Source: DATGHS01 sp035307785 (GTDB lineage Bacteria; Planctomycetota; Planctomycetia; Gemmatales; Gemmataceae). From it: 14,426 bases of DNA. The stretch is taken from assembly GCA_035307785.1 (NCBI GenBank), contig DATGHS010000208.1, positions 1 to 14,426 on the forward strand, read 5' to 3'. Below are positions 1-7,584 of this stretch, in pieces; the stretch's first letter is position 1; every line of letters begins with the position of its first letter. The notes beneath the pieces were generated by a model. The model saw only the letters and a program-made list of their open reading frames with translations, did not search any database and was not told the DNA's origin. The translations under genes were made by a program, and so were the position numbers.

Positions 1-442
1 TCTTGTAAATGTGGAGATTCAATGGCACCATCGGATTTTCCGGATCGACGCTGGGTCGCCGGCCGCAGCGCTCGACGAATTGATCGCAAATAGCATCTTT
101 GACACGTCTGGCCGCATATTGCGAATGAGTAATGCGCGAGTCGCGCACGTTGCAGTCGACCGCCAGCGTGTGGTCCGGCGTGAGATACTGCTCCCAGTCG
201 ATGGTCTGCACCGCTTGGTAAAGTTCGTCGGGTGACGTGACCATCGCTTCCAGCACCGGCTGTAACACGCGCACGGCCGTTCGGAGCCAAAGGTTGGCCC
301 GATAGAGTGTTTCCTGGCCACCGGAAAATGCTACGCCGCCCCGGCCCGGCTGCACGGCAACGGCTGAGAGCTTTGCCAACTCCTGCGCGAGTATTGGCTC
401 CAGCCCGCGCGCGCAAGTGGCAAAGAATTTGGTATAGGTCAT
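1..442 (-). CDS. rlmL: RlmL-type 23S rRNA guanine-N2 methyltransferase, N-terminal THUMP part (truncated by window edge)
   Basis: This is an open reading frame from ATG at 442-440 that stays open to base 1: 147 residues, with the C-terminus outside the window. The N-terminus (TKFFATCARGLEPILAQEL) matches the start of RlmL/YcbY-type class I SAM-dependent RNA methyltransferases. Further matches are GGVAFSG near residue 35, IDWEQYL near 81, and RITHSQYAARRVKDAICDQF at 103-122 followed by RRPSVDPENP. Together these make up the ferredoxin-like plus THUMP RNA-binding region. Known family members methylate G2445 of 23S rRNA; the catalytic Rossmann domain and its NPPY motif would lie beyond the left edge. 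The start is 9 bases after the stop of the upstream membrane-protein gene, so co-transcription is likely. No clear Shine-Dalgarno sequence is visible. RlmL versus a close relative (RlmK/Trm14-like) cannot be settled without the catalytic half. Confidence 0.85.
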   Translation of the reverse strand, partial: MTYTKFFATCARGLEPILAQELAKLSAVAVQPGRGGVAFSGGQETLYRANLWLRTAVRVLQPVLEAMVTSPDELYQAVQTIDWEQYLTPDHTLAVDCNVRDSRITHSQYAARRVKDAICDQFVERCGRRPSVDPENPMVPLNLHIYK

Positions 443-451
443 TAGGAATAA

Positions 452-874
452 CTAACCGAAAACTTCTGACAAGATCCATGCCAGACAGCCGAACACCAAC
501 CCTACCCCTGCCACAAAAACGATCTGAATTACCCAAACTGTAAGCGCCTGACCAAACCGAACCGACAACAAGGGCACGTATAACACCGACGACAAAAACA
601 AACTCACCAACAGCGCCAGTACGAACACAACGAATTGCAGCGCGATATCCGGACGTGAATCGCCAAACCCAACTGCAAATGCCTGAAGGATCACGGCAAT
701 GGCGAGTGTCAGGAACCAGGCAATCAGGGCTGTGCCCAATGCCCGACCGAGTGCCGGCACCTCCGCCCCCGCGAAATAGCAGCCCACGCGCAGCGCAATC
801 GCCGCCGCGAACAGCGCTGGCACGCAGACCGCGATAATGGACAGGCCACGGTAAGCAATTTCGATCAAGTCCAT
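452..874 (-). CDS. Four-helix integral membrane protein of unknown function
   Basis: The product is 140 residues and almost entirely hydrophobic. It has four likely membrane segments at about residues 9-31, 43-66, 76-103 and 109-136. Short polar loops separate them (AGAEVPALG, GFGDSRPD, SVRFGQ). I see no catalytic motif, cysteine pair or known domain, and I do not recognise the family. It sits between glyA (103 bases upstream) and the rlmL-type gene (9 bases downstream), so translation coupling with rlmL is plausible. Directly before the ATG there is a short perfect inverted repeat instead of a Shine-Dalgarno sequence. The start is supported because it is the first ATG before the first hydrophobic helix. 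The gene is probably real given its length, codon pattern and tight fit between neighbours, but its function is unknown. Confidence 0.7.
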   Translation of the reverse strand: MDLIEIAYRGLSIIAVCVPALFAAAIALRVGCYFAGAEVPALGRALGTALIAWFLTLAIAVILQAFAVGFGDSRPDIALQFVVFVLALLVSLFLSSVLYVPLLSVRFGQALTVWVIQIVFVAGVGLVFGCLAWILSEVFG

Positions 875-894
875 GTTGGCTCAAATATGCCAAC
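875..894 (-). promoter_or_regulatory. Small inverted repeat abutting the start codon
   Basis: GTTGGC at 875-880 and GCCAAC at 889-894 are perfect 6-base inverted arms around an 8-base AT-rich loop. They touch the ATG of the membrane-protein gene, where a ribosome binding site would be expected. No AGGAGG-like sequence is present. The hairpin could limit initiation or could be chance. Confidence 0.3.
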
Positions 895-897
895 CAA

Positions 898-962
898 GGA
901 TAATACGGATAGCACGGATAGAATTGAGCAGGTTTTATCCGCGTTATCCATGCAATCAGTGG
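898..962. repeat. Inverted array of 9-base repeats downstream of glyA
   Basis: Three consecutive 9-mers of the form ggataNNac (898-906, 907-915, 916-924; the middle one is ggatagcac) face three 9-mers of the opposite sense (936-944, 945-953, 954-962; for example tatccgcgt), with 11 bases between. The arms 907-920 and 936-949 match at 12 of 14 positions when inverted. The array begins 16 bases after the glyA stop, so it may fold as a 3' hairpin of glyA. There is no T-run after it in the glyA direction. It resembles dispersed 'atccgtg' type intergenic repeats, an impression from memory rather than a search. Confidence 0.55.
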
Positions 963-977
963 TTTGATTCTCTTCTT

Positions 978-2216
978 TTAATTCGCCGGCGCAGGGAATT
1001 GCTTGCACATTTCGCGCACCGCTCCGCGGATTCGGTTTAACACATCCGATCCCCCCGCATGCTGGAGCGCTTCATTGATCCAGCCGGCGATGGCGCGCAT
1101 CTCGGCTTCCTTCATGCCACGGCTGGTGAGGGCCGGCGTACCGATGCGGATGCCGCTCGGGTCCAGCGGTTTGCGGGCGTCGAATGGAATCATGTTCTTG
1201 TTGACCGTGACGCCGGCGCGATCGAGCGCTTGCTCCGCAATTTTGCCGGTAAGTCCCCGCGAGGTCACGTCCACAAGCAGTAAGTGATTATCGGTGCCTC
1301 CTGAGACAATGCGATAGCCACTCCGCTGCAACTCGGCTGCGAGCGTCTTGGCGTTGGCCAACACCTGTTCGATGTACTTGCGAAATGAAGGCTGGAGCGC
1401 TTCGCCAAAAGCGATGGCCTTAGCCGCAACAACGTGCATCAGCGGACCACCCTGCACGCCGGGAAAGACCGCTTGATTGACTTTGTCGCCCCATTCGTTC
1501 TTGCACAGGATGAAGCCGGCGCGTGGACCGCGCAGCGTCTTGTGCGTGGTCGATGTCACGAAGTCGGCCACGGGAACCGGATCGGCGTGCAATTTCACGG
1601 CCACGAGCCCGGAGATATGAGCCATGTCCACCATCAAGAGAGCGCCCGTCTCTTTTGCGATCTCGCCAAAGCGTGCAAATTCGATTTCGCGCGGATAGGC
1701 GCTGGCGCCGGCCACGATCATCTTCGGCTTGTGCTCGCGCGCCAGCGCGGCGACTTGATCGAAGTCGATGCGCTCGCTGCCGCGCGCCACGCCATAGCTG
1801 ACCACACGAAAATACTTGCCCGAAAAGTTGAGCCGCATGCCATGCGTGAGGTGCCCGCCGTGGGCCAAGTCCATGGCCAGAATCGTGTCGCCCGGCTGCA
1901 ACGCCGCGAGATACACCGACATGTTGGCCTGGGCCCCGGAATGCGGCTGGACATTGGCACGCTCGGCCCCGAACAGCTTCAGAGCCCGATCGATGGCCAG
2001 CCGCTCCGCCACGTCCACAAACTCACAGCCACCGTAATAGCGCTTACCGGGGTAGCCTTCGGCATATTTGTTCGTGAGCACGGAACCCTGAGCGGCAAGC
2101 ACGGCCGGGCTAGTGTAATTCTCCGAGGCGATCATTTCCAGGCCGTCTTGTTGCCGCCGCCGTTCGCCCTGAATCGCCTGCCAAACTTCAGAGTCTTGCT
2201 GCTCAATGGGGTTCAT
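978..2216 (-). CDS. glyA: Serine hydroxymethyltransferase
   Basis: This PLP enzyme interconverts serine and glycine with tetrahydrofolate, feeding one-carbon units to purine, thymidylate and methionine synthesis in the cytoplasm. The 412 residues are the usual bacterial length. Family signatures are clear: EMIASENYTS near residue 27, NKYAEGYPGKRYYGG at 49-63, HSGAQAN at 92-98, the PLP-ring Asp and following His in VDMAH (D197, H200), and TSTTHKTLRGPRAG at 221-234 with Schiff-base lysine K226. VFPGVQGGP follows at about 250. No key residue is missing, so it should be active. GGGAG at 2223-2227 lies 6 bases before the ATG and supports this start. It begins 38 bases after the HAD phosphatase stop on the same strand, which suggests an operon. 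A 9-base repeat array follows the gene. Confidence 0.97.
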   Translation of the reverse strand: MNPIEQQDSEVWQAIQGERRRQQDGLEMIASENYTSPAVLAAQGSVLTNKYAEGYPGKRYYGGCEFVDVAERLAIDRALKLFGAERANVQPHSGAQANMSVYLAALQPGDTILAMDLAHGGHLTHGMRLNFSGKYFRVVSYGVARGSERIDFDQVAALAREHKPKMIVAGASAYPREIEFARFGEIAKETGALLMVDMAHISGLVAVKLHADPVPVADFVTSTTHKTLRGPRAGFILCKNEWGDKVNQAVFPGVQGGPLMHVVAAKAIAFGEALQPSFRKYIEQVLANAKTLAAELQRSGYRIVSGGTDNHLLLVDVTSRGLTGKIAEQALDRAGVTVNKNMIPFDARKPLDPSGIRIGTPALTSRGMKEAEMRAIAGWINEALQHAGGSDVLNRIRGAVREMCKQFPAPAN

Positions 2217-2230
2217 ACGTGTCTCCCAGG

Positions 2231-2252
2231 CCCAGGGACTTCCGTCCCCGGG
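2231..2252. repeat. 22-base near-palindrome, family 'CCCRGGGA', copy 1
   Basis: The arms are CCCAGGGA (2231-2238) and TCCCCGGG (2245-2252) around the asymmetric centre CTTCCG. They pair at 7 of 8 positions. The element lies two bases downstream of the HAD phosphatase stop codon and just upstream of the glyA ribosome binding site. A second copy of the same family is at 13299-13320. Confidence 0.7.
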
Positions 2253-2254
2253 CT

Positions 2255-2863
2255 TTACTCGTTGTATACCGCGAACCGGCGCAGTGCCGGCAACAACTGC
2301 TCCACATTTTCGAACTGAATTGCATTCCAGCCATGCTCGATGGCCGCCGCGGTATTATCTGCCCGGTCGTCGATGAACAGACATTCGCCCGGCTTGCAAT
2401 GCGCGAACTGCTGGCAATAGGTGTAGAAATCAGCTTGCGGCTTGATTGCCTTGGCCTGGTGCGATAGCACGAGATGTTGAAAATGCGCCAACGTTCGTTC
2501 GAAGTCGATGAGGAACTTTCGGGAGTGAATCTCATTGGTATTGCTGGCCAGCACTAGCCGGTGCCGCCTAGCCAACTTGGGCACGAGAGAGCACATCTCG
2601 TCAATGGGCGTAAAAATGTCGGCGAAGTGTTGGAAGAATAACTCGTCCGCGCAACTAAACCGCACCAATTCACGCACTTGACGAAGATACTCCTGGGCAT
2701 CGATCTGCCCGCCTTCGAGAGCGTTGTAGCGCTCGATCTCATACAATACGTTGTGCAACTGCTGCGGCGAAAGATCACAGTGCGCCAGCAAACGTGTCAC
2801 CGCCAACTCATGATCAAACCAGGCCAAAACCTTACCAAAATCGAGAAAGATCGTACGGATCAC
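2255..2863 (-). CDS. HAD-superfamily phosphatase, YihX-like (HAD-IA)
   Basis: The 202-residue protein is a cytoplasmic HAD hydrolase. Motif I is IFLDFGKVL with nucleophile D8. The usual second Asp of DxD is Gly here, as in the YihX group (FDLGNV). Motif II is ASNTN (S107), motif III lysine is in AIKPQADF (K141), and motif IV is FIDDRADN (D165, D166), followed by AAIEHGWNAIQF. A helical cap lies at about residues 15-85. YihX of E. coli removes phosphate from alpha-D-glucose-1-phosphate; the substrate here is inferred only by similarity. I chose the GTG at 2863-2861 because GGAGGAG at 2874-2880 precedes it by 10 bases and motif I follows at the normal distance. A longer TTG start at 2896 would put the N-terminus inside a palindromic repeat. 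The gene is followed closely by glyA. Confidence 0.88.
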   Translation of the reverse strand: MIRTIFLDFGKVLAWFDHELAVTRLLAHCDLSPQQLHNVLYEIERYNALEGGQIDAQEYLRQVRELVRFSCADELFFQHFADIFTPIDEMCSLVPKLARRHRLVLASNTNEIHSRKFLIDFERTLAHFQHLVLSHQAKAIKPQADFYTYCQQFAHCKPGECLFIDDRADNTAAAIEHGWNAIQFENVEQLLPALRRFAVYNE

Positions 2864-2873
2864 TGGGACTAGA

Positions 2874-2880
2874 CTCCTCC
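2874..2880 (-). promoter_or_regulatory. Ribosome binding site deciding the HAD phosphatase start
   Basis: GGAGGAG on the minus strand lies 10 bases before the GTG at 2863. It is the strongest Shine-Dalgarno match seen in the window and argues for the GTG over the upstream in-frame TTG. Confidence 0.6.
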
Positions 2881-2886
2881 AAGACT

Positions 2887-2947
2887 CGTGGGACAAGATT
2901 CCAATCTTGTCCGTAAGATCAGGACAAGATTGGAATCTTGTCCCACG
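2887..2947. repeat. Paired palindrome, 'GGACAAGATT' family, copy 1
   Basis: Two 22-base palindromes (2891-2912 and 2922-2943) have arms GGACAAGATT/AATCTTGTCC. Their two-base centres are opposite (CC, then GG). With flanks, 2887-2912 and 2922-2947 form a perfect 26-base inverted repeat around a 9-base loop. The element starts 5 bases after the stop codon of the large WD40 gene and ends before the HAD gene's ribosome binding site. It could fold either as one long hairpin or as two small ones. There is no T-run, so it is not a classical terminator. A diverged second copy is at 11675-11729. Confidence 0.9.
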
Positions 2948-2952
2948 TTATT

Positions 2953-5900
2953 TTACTTCACTGGAAAGCGATACAGCACCACATCCGATTGCGGAACCAA
3001 CCTCGAACGCTGGCCGCAAGCGAGAGCCAGCGTGCCGCCATCGGGCGAAACCGCCACATGATGAATTTGGCCCACAGCTAACTCGACGCCATGCACTAGT
3101 TTGCCATCGGCCGGATTCCAAATGGCGAGGTAGCCCTTGTTGCGCGGCGCCCCGCCCACGCTGACGAGATACTTGCCATCGGGCGTGTAGCACAGGTGTT
3201 CGACCCAGCCGGGATGCGCGGCCGGCGGCCGGACCAGTGGCGGCGTCTGTTTCGGGTCGACCGCCGGCTTCGGCGCATTTTCCGGCAACGTGGGATTGAT
3301 GAATTCGCGCACGAAGGCGCCATCCGCCATGTTCCACATCTTAATAGTCCGATCGCTCGAGCCGGAAACTACAAATTTGCCGTCGGGCGAGACGGCAAGA
3401 GTTAACACGCCTTCTTCGTGTCCTTTGGGAGAAGCCTTCTCGTCGTGGCCTTTGATTTCGCGCACCAGTGTACCGCCCGCCGCATCCCAAATCTTAAGAC
3501 TGCGGTCGAGGCTTCCGGAAACGATCTGCTTGTAATCCGGGCTCCAGGCCAGGCAATACACCGGGAACGGCTGCGGTTGGGCCACGTGAGCATTAATCGC
3601 TTTGAGCTGCGCACCCTTGGCCACGTCGAAAATGCGGATGACGCCGTCGTGCCCTCCGGTCACGAGCTGGGAGCCGTCCTTGTTGTAAATCACTACATCC
3701 ACAAGATTGGGATGCGGAAAATTCTTGGTCGGCGCGTCGGATGCGACTTTCCAGTAGCGAGCAATTTTGTCTTCGCAGCCGCTGAGCAAGTTGGTCCCGT
3801 CGTTGTTGAACGCAAGTGCCAGCGCGCCTGCCGGATGCGCGAACGATTGCGACGGTTTGCCAAATTCCGGCGGTGGTGGATTGCCCGGCTGGAAAGCGAT
3901 GTTCCAACTCACGATGCTCTTGTCGTCGTTGCAGCTGAAGAGCGACGGGGTGACCGGGTGAAATTGCAGATTCCGCACGACGCTGCCGGCCGGGAAAGCG
4001 CCCACGAGCGCAGCATCGGCGAAGTTGTAGACGCGGATCGTTTTGTCGGCACCGGCCGCCGCCACGAGGTTGCCGTTTTTCGAAACGGCCAGTGCCAGCA
4101 CCGCGTCGCCGGCCCCGGCAAACGTCCTTTCGGCCATGCCGTTGTTCACGTTCCACGCCTTCACGGTCTTGTCGTCGCCGGCGGTCAGAATATGCGTCTG
4201 GTTCGGATGCACCGCCAGAGCGCGAATCGGCTGCGGCGAAGCCACCAGCATACGCGTCAGCGTGATAGTATGTGCGGCCGCAGTTTTGTCGGCACTGCCG
4301 GTAACCAGCATGTTCGGCTTGGCCGGGTGGAACGCTACGGCCCGCACGGCCGCACCGTGACTGAACGATTGCACTTCTTTGCCCGTGGCCAAGTCCCACA
4401 CCCTGGCGAAATTGTCAGTGGTGCCGGTTAGCAACCGCGCCTTGTCAGCGCTAAACGCCAACGCGATCACGTCAGCCGGATGCGCGAGCGTCGCGATTTC
4501 CTTGCCGTCGGCAAGGTTCCAAACCTTCGCCTGCTTGCCCACCGCAGCGACGAGTTGCGTGCCATCGCGACTCAAAGAAAGCGCGTTTACGGCTTCCGGC
4601 AGCGTGGCGATTACCTTCAATTCCTTGCCGGTGGCAAGTTCCCAAAGCTTCACCGTTTTGTCTTTGCCGCAAGTAAACACCTGGGTGCCATTCGGGTGAT
4701 AGGCAACCCCGGTAATCCCGCCTGGATGCAGAGCGAGAACGCCGGCCACGCCGGTGTCGATCATCGCGGCATTCTTATCAGCAGCGATTAGCAGCGTCCG
4801 GTTGTCCGGCAAGAATGAGAGGCTGCCAACGGAGGCGAATGTTTCTTCCAGCGCCAACAATTGTTTGCCCGTGGCCGCGTCGTAAACCGACACAGCCTGC
4901 GCTTTGCCTTCCGTCGTATCCACGGCAATGCGCGATCCATTTGGCGAGAGCGCCAGATGCTGGGCGGGATTCGTTAGCGGGATCGCCAGCAGCGGCTTGC
5001 CGTCGGCCAGGTTCCAGACCTTGATGCTCTTGTCGGCTCCGCAAGTGACAGCGCGAGCGCCGTCGGCGGTGATGGCCACGTCCGTGATCGCCGCATCGGA
5101 AACGATGGCTTTCTGCTCCTTGCCGGTCTTCACATCGAGAATGCGCAAACTCTTGTCGTCGCCAACGGAGAACACGCGCTGGCCCTGCGCGTCGAAGATG
5201 GCTTTTCGAACCGCTGCAGTCTGACTGCTCTGCCAAAGCAACGCCGAAGTCCAGACGCGGGCCGTTTTGTCTTCGCCTACACTGATGACGCGCTTACCAT
5301 CGGGATGAAACGCGACGGCCGTGGCGGCAGCATCGTGCTGGAACGATTCCTGCATCTTGCCATCGAGGCCGAAGACGCGCACGCGGCCATCGGCCGCAGC
5401 TACGGCGAGCTTTTGTCCATCGGCCGAGAAGGCGACGCTGCGGATCTCGGCGAGCGCGTTGATCGCGGCCCCGGCCGGCTTCATGTCGGCCACGGTCCAA
5501 AGCGTGACGTTCTTGTCCGCTCCGCCGACGGCAATTTTGGCGCCGTCCTTGCTGAGCGCCAGGCTCACCACCGCCCCACTAACATCAATCTTGCCGCCGG
5601 CTGTACCGTCGGGCTTCCAGAAGCGCACTGTCTTATCGGCACTCGCGCTCAGCAGGTCACCTTTTGGGGTGTACATCACGGCTACGACCGGTCCCGTATG
5701 GCCCGGCAGATTCTTGGTTTCAGCACCTTTGGCAATGTCGAAAAGGCGCACGGAATTGTCGGCCAGGCCGGCGGTCAATGTCTTGCCGTCTGGCGAGAAG
5801 GCCAGGCCGCGGATCACGGCCGGTACGTTGGTGATCTTCTTCAATTCCTTTGCGGTGGCGGTTTGATACAGAATCAACGACTTGTCCGCACCGGCCACAG

Positions 5901-7584
5901 CAAGCGTAGCGTTGTCGGCCGTCAGCGACATGGCCGAAACGCCCAGTGTACCAACCGGAAACGTTTTTTCCGCCGCGGCGGTTTCCAGGTTCCATAGCCG
6001 GGCCTGCTTGTCGTTGCAACCGGTCAGCAATTTCGTGCCATCGGAAGTGAGCACGGCCGTAGAGACTGCGTCGGGATGGGCCATGACCTTCGGCGCTGTG
6101 ACGGGTAACTGCCAGAGTTTCACGGTTCCGTCTTCGGACGAGGTCAGCAACTGCTGGTTGCTGGGAGAAAGTACCAGCGACGTGACCGGGCCAGTGTGTC
6201 CGGTCAGTTGGGCGATCTGATTGCCCTTGTCGCGGTTCCAAAAGCGGATAGTGTCATCGAGCCCGGCAGAAACCAGCACTTCGGCATTGACCGACGCGGC
6301 CACCGCTGTCACTGGCTTCGTGTGGCCGGGGTATTGCCTCTCCATTTGGGCGTTGGCCAGGTTCCAAAGCCGAAGTTGGTTGTCGGCGGCGCCGGTAACT
6401 AGCCGCTTGCCGTCACCGGTCATTCCAGCCGCGCGCACGTCGGCCGGATGCGCGAAGGCTTTGGTCGCGGCCAGCGGCAGCGCCCAAATCTTCAGCAAGC
6501 CGTCGGCCCCGGTCGTCAGAAGCTGATTGCCTTGCGGATGGACAACAATTCCTGTGACCGCGCCGGCATGCGCTTTCGCTTGAAAGACCAGCTTCCCGTC
6601 ATTTGCCCAGAGCAGCAGCTGGCCCGTGGAAGTTCCCGCCGCAGTGATGGTGTTCGGCCCGGTGCCGAAGATAGCCACGGTGCTGATCGGGTTGGGCGCG
6701 GCTTGAGTGCGCGCCAGTTGGCCATTTTCGAAGTTAAAAACACGCACGTTCTTGTCGGCGCAGCCGGTAACTAGCGTGTTCCCATCCGCTGACAACGCCA
6801 CGCTGGTGACGGTGTCGCCATGCGCGGCGAACGGCCGCGAAGCAACCGGAGGCAATTGCCAGAACTTCACGAGACCATCCGCTCCAGCGGTGTAGGCAAC
6901 CGTGCCGTTCGGCGCCAGACCTAAGGCGAGTGCCGGTGCGGCATGCGCGCCCACTACGGCGACGGGTTGTCCGTTGGCCGGATTCCAGAAGCGGAGCGTG
7001 TTGTCAGTCCCGGTGGAGCCGAGGAACTGGCCATTGGCGGCGTAGGACAGGGCAGTCACCGGCCCCACATGGCCCGTCAGTCGGAAGAGTTCCTTGCCAT
7101 CGGCCGCGTTCCAGAGCTTGATCGCGCCGTCCTTCCCGGCTGCCGCCAGAATCCTTCCATCCGGGCTCAACGCTGTCGCCGTAACGGCTTCCGTCAGCGT
7201 CAGTTCCTTCAGCGCCTGCCGCATTGGAATGTCCCAAATCTTGGCCGTGTTGTCGGCTCCGCCCGACGCGAAAGCTTGCCCATCCGGCGCATAGGCCACG
7301 CTCAAAACCAGGTTCTGATGGCCGTTCTGCCCTGCAAAGGTGCGCAGTTCCTTGGCGCTGGACACATCCCAGAGCTTCACCGTTTTGTCGAAGCTGGCGC
7401 TCAACAACGTCTTCCCGTCTCGCGAAAAGGCAACGGAGTAAACCGTTTCCTCATGGCCCTTGAAAGCGCCGACGACACCGGGCGGATTTTCCGGCTCTTG
7501 CGCAACCAAGAGCCAGCCGAGTAAAAGAAGTCCTATTCCAGCACCAACGCGCGCCAACAATCGAGAGGGAAGGGACGATGACAT
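2953..7584 (-). CDS. Giant secreted WD40 protein, about 35 beta-propeller blades
   Basis: This 1543-residue protein has an N-terminal export signal (basic start, hydrophobic stretch at about 15-28, then VAQEPENPPG). Almost all the rest is WD40 repeats of 39-45 residues, beginning at GHEETVYSVAF (residue 43). Typical blades read SPDG...LxxxxxDKTVKLWD. Going through the translation I count 35 blades, which would fit five seven-bladed propellers. The last ends at VVLYRFPVK, lacking the outer strand that the residues before blade 1 could supply. Blades 29, 32, 33 and 34 carry Pro-rich insertions. No kinase, protease or heme motif is present, so a scaffold or binding role outside the cytoplasm is likely; ligands are unknown. 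GAGG lies 8 bases before the ATG. It is divergent from another WD40 gene and followed by a paired palindrome. Confidence 0.93.
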   Translation of the reverse strand: MSSSLPSRLLARVGAGIGLLLLGWLLVAQEPENPPGVVGAFKGHEETVYSVAFSRDGKTLLSASFDKTVKLWDVSSAKELRTFAGQNGHQNLVLSVAYAPDGQAFASGGADNTAKIWDIPMRQALKELTLTEAVTATALSPDGRILAAAGKDGAIKLWNAADGKELFRLTGHVGPVTALSYAANGQFLGSTGTDNTLRFWNPANGQPVAVVGAHAAPALALGLAPNGTVAYTAGADGLVKFWQLPPVASRPFAAHGDTVTSVALSADGNTLVTGCADKNVRVFNFENGQLARTQAAPNPISTVAIFGTGPNTITAAGTSTGQLLLWANDGKLVFQAKAHAGAVTGIVVHPQGNQLLTTGADGLLKIWALPLAATKAFAHPADVRAAGMTGDGKRLVTGAADNQLRLWNLANAQMERQYPGHTKPVTAVAASVNAEVLVSAGLDDTIRFWNRDKGNQIAQLTGHTGPVTSLVLSPSNQQLLTSSEDGTVKLWQLPVTAPKVMAHPDAVSTAVLTSDGTKLLTGCNDKQARLWNLETAAAEKTFPVGTLGVSAMSLTADNATLAVAGADKSLILYQTATAKELKKITNVPAVIRGLAFSPDGKTLTAGLADNSVRLFDIAKGAETKNLPGHTGPVVAVMYTPKGDLLSASADKTVRFWKPDGTAGGKIDVSGAVVSLALSKDGAKIAVGGADKNVTLWTVADMKPAGAAINALAEIRSVAFSADGQKLAVAAADGRVRVFGLDGKMQESFQHDAAATAVAFHPDGKRVISVGEDKTARVWTSALLWQSSQTAAVRKAIFDAQGQRVFSVGDDKSLRILDVKTGKEQKAIVSDAAITDVAITADGARAVTCGADKSIKVWNLADGKPLLAIPLTNPAQHLALSPNGSRIAVDTTEGKAQAVSVYDAATGKQLLALEETFASVGSLSFLPDNRTLLIAADKNAAMIDTGVAGVLALHPGGITGVAYHPNGTQVFTCGKDKTVKLWELATGKELKVIATLPEAVNALSLSRDGTQLVAAVGKQAKVWNLADGKEIATLAHPADVIALAFSADKARLLTGTTDNFARVWDLATGKEVQSFSHGAAVRAVAFHPAKPNMLVTGSADKTAAAHTITLTRMLVASPQPIRALAVHPNQTHILTAGDDKTVKAWNVNNGMAERTFAGAGDAVLALAVSKNGNLVAAAGADKTIRVYNFADAALVGAFPAGSVVRNLQFHPVTPSLFSCNDDKSIVSWNIAFQPGNPPPPEFGKPSQSFAHPAGALALAFNNDGTNLLSGCEDKIARYWKVASDAPTKNFPHPNLVDVVIYNKDGSQLVTGGHDGVIRIFDVAKGAQLKAINAHVAQPQPFPVYCLAWSPDYKQIVSGSLDRSLKIWDAAGGTLVREIKGHDEKASPKGHEEGVLTLAVSPDGKFVVSGSSDRTIKMWNMADGAFVREFINPTLPENAPKPAVDPKQTPPLVRPPAAHPGWVEHLCYTPDGKYLVSVGGAPRNKGYLAIWNPADGKLVHGVELAVGQIHHVAVSPDGGTLALACGQRSRLVPQSDVVLYRFPVK
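5959..7074 (-). repeat. Three-blade higher-order repeat inside the giant WD40 gene
   Basis: This covers blades 4-12 (residues 171-542), which repeat with a period of about 124 residues, or roughly 372 bases. Blades 5, 8 and 11 each end with the same short turn (FWQLPPVASRPF, KIWALPLAATKAF, KLWQLPVTAPKVM) followed by AH. Blades 6, 9 and 12 each share LVTG/LLTG and then RVF/RLWN. Blade 2 (KIWDIPMRQALKEL) hints that blades 1-3 are an older copy. This points to duplication of a three-blade module rather than of single blades. Confidence 0.6.

Noticed and set aside
1434..2318. Long plus-strand open frame of 294 codons
   Set aside because: It lies antisense to glyA, whose minus-strand product has every SHMT motif; the plus-strand translation shows no recognisable domain.
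2864..2896. TTG start at 2896 for the HAD phosphatase
   Set aside because: The extra 11 residues would come from the palindromic repeat and the GGAGGAG site itself; GTG at 2863 has proper spacing.
3418..4431. Plus-strand open frame of 337 codons rich in Arg and His
   Set aside because: It is antisense to the giant WD40 gene; the repeated high-GC codons of the blades keep this frame open by chance.
5305..5997. Plus-strand open frame of 230 codons
   Set aside because: Again antisense within the WD40 repeat region, with low-complexity composition and no ribosome binding site.
2953..7584. The WD40 repeat DNA considered as a CRISPR or satellite array
   Set aside because: The periodicity of about 120-130 bases is protein-level with divergent DNA; the frame is continuous and encodes WD40 blades.
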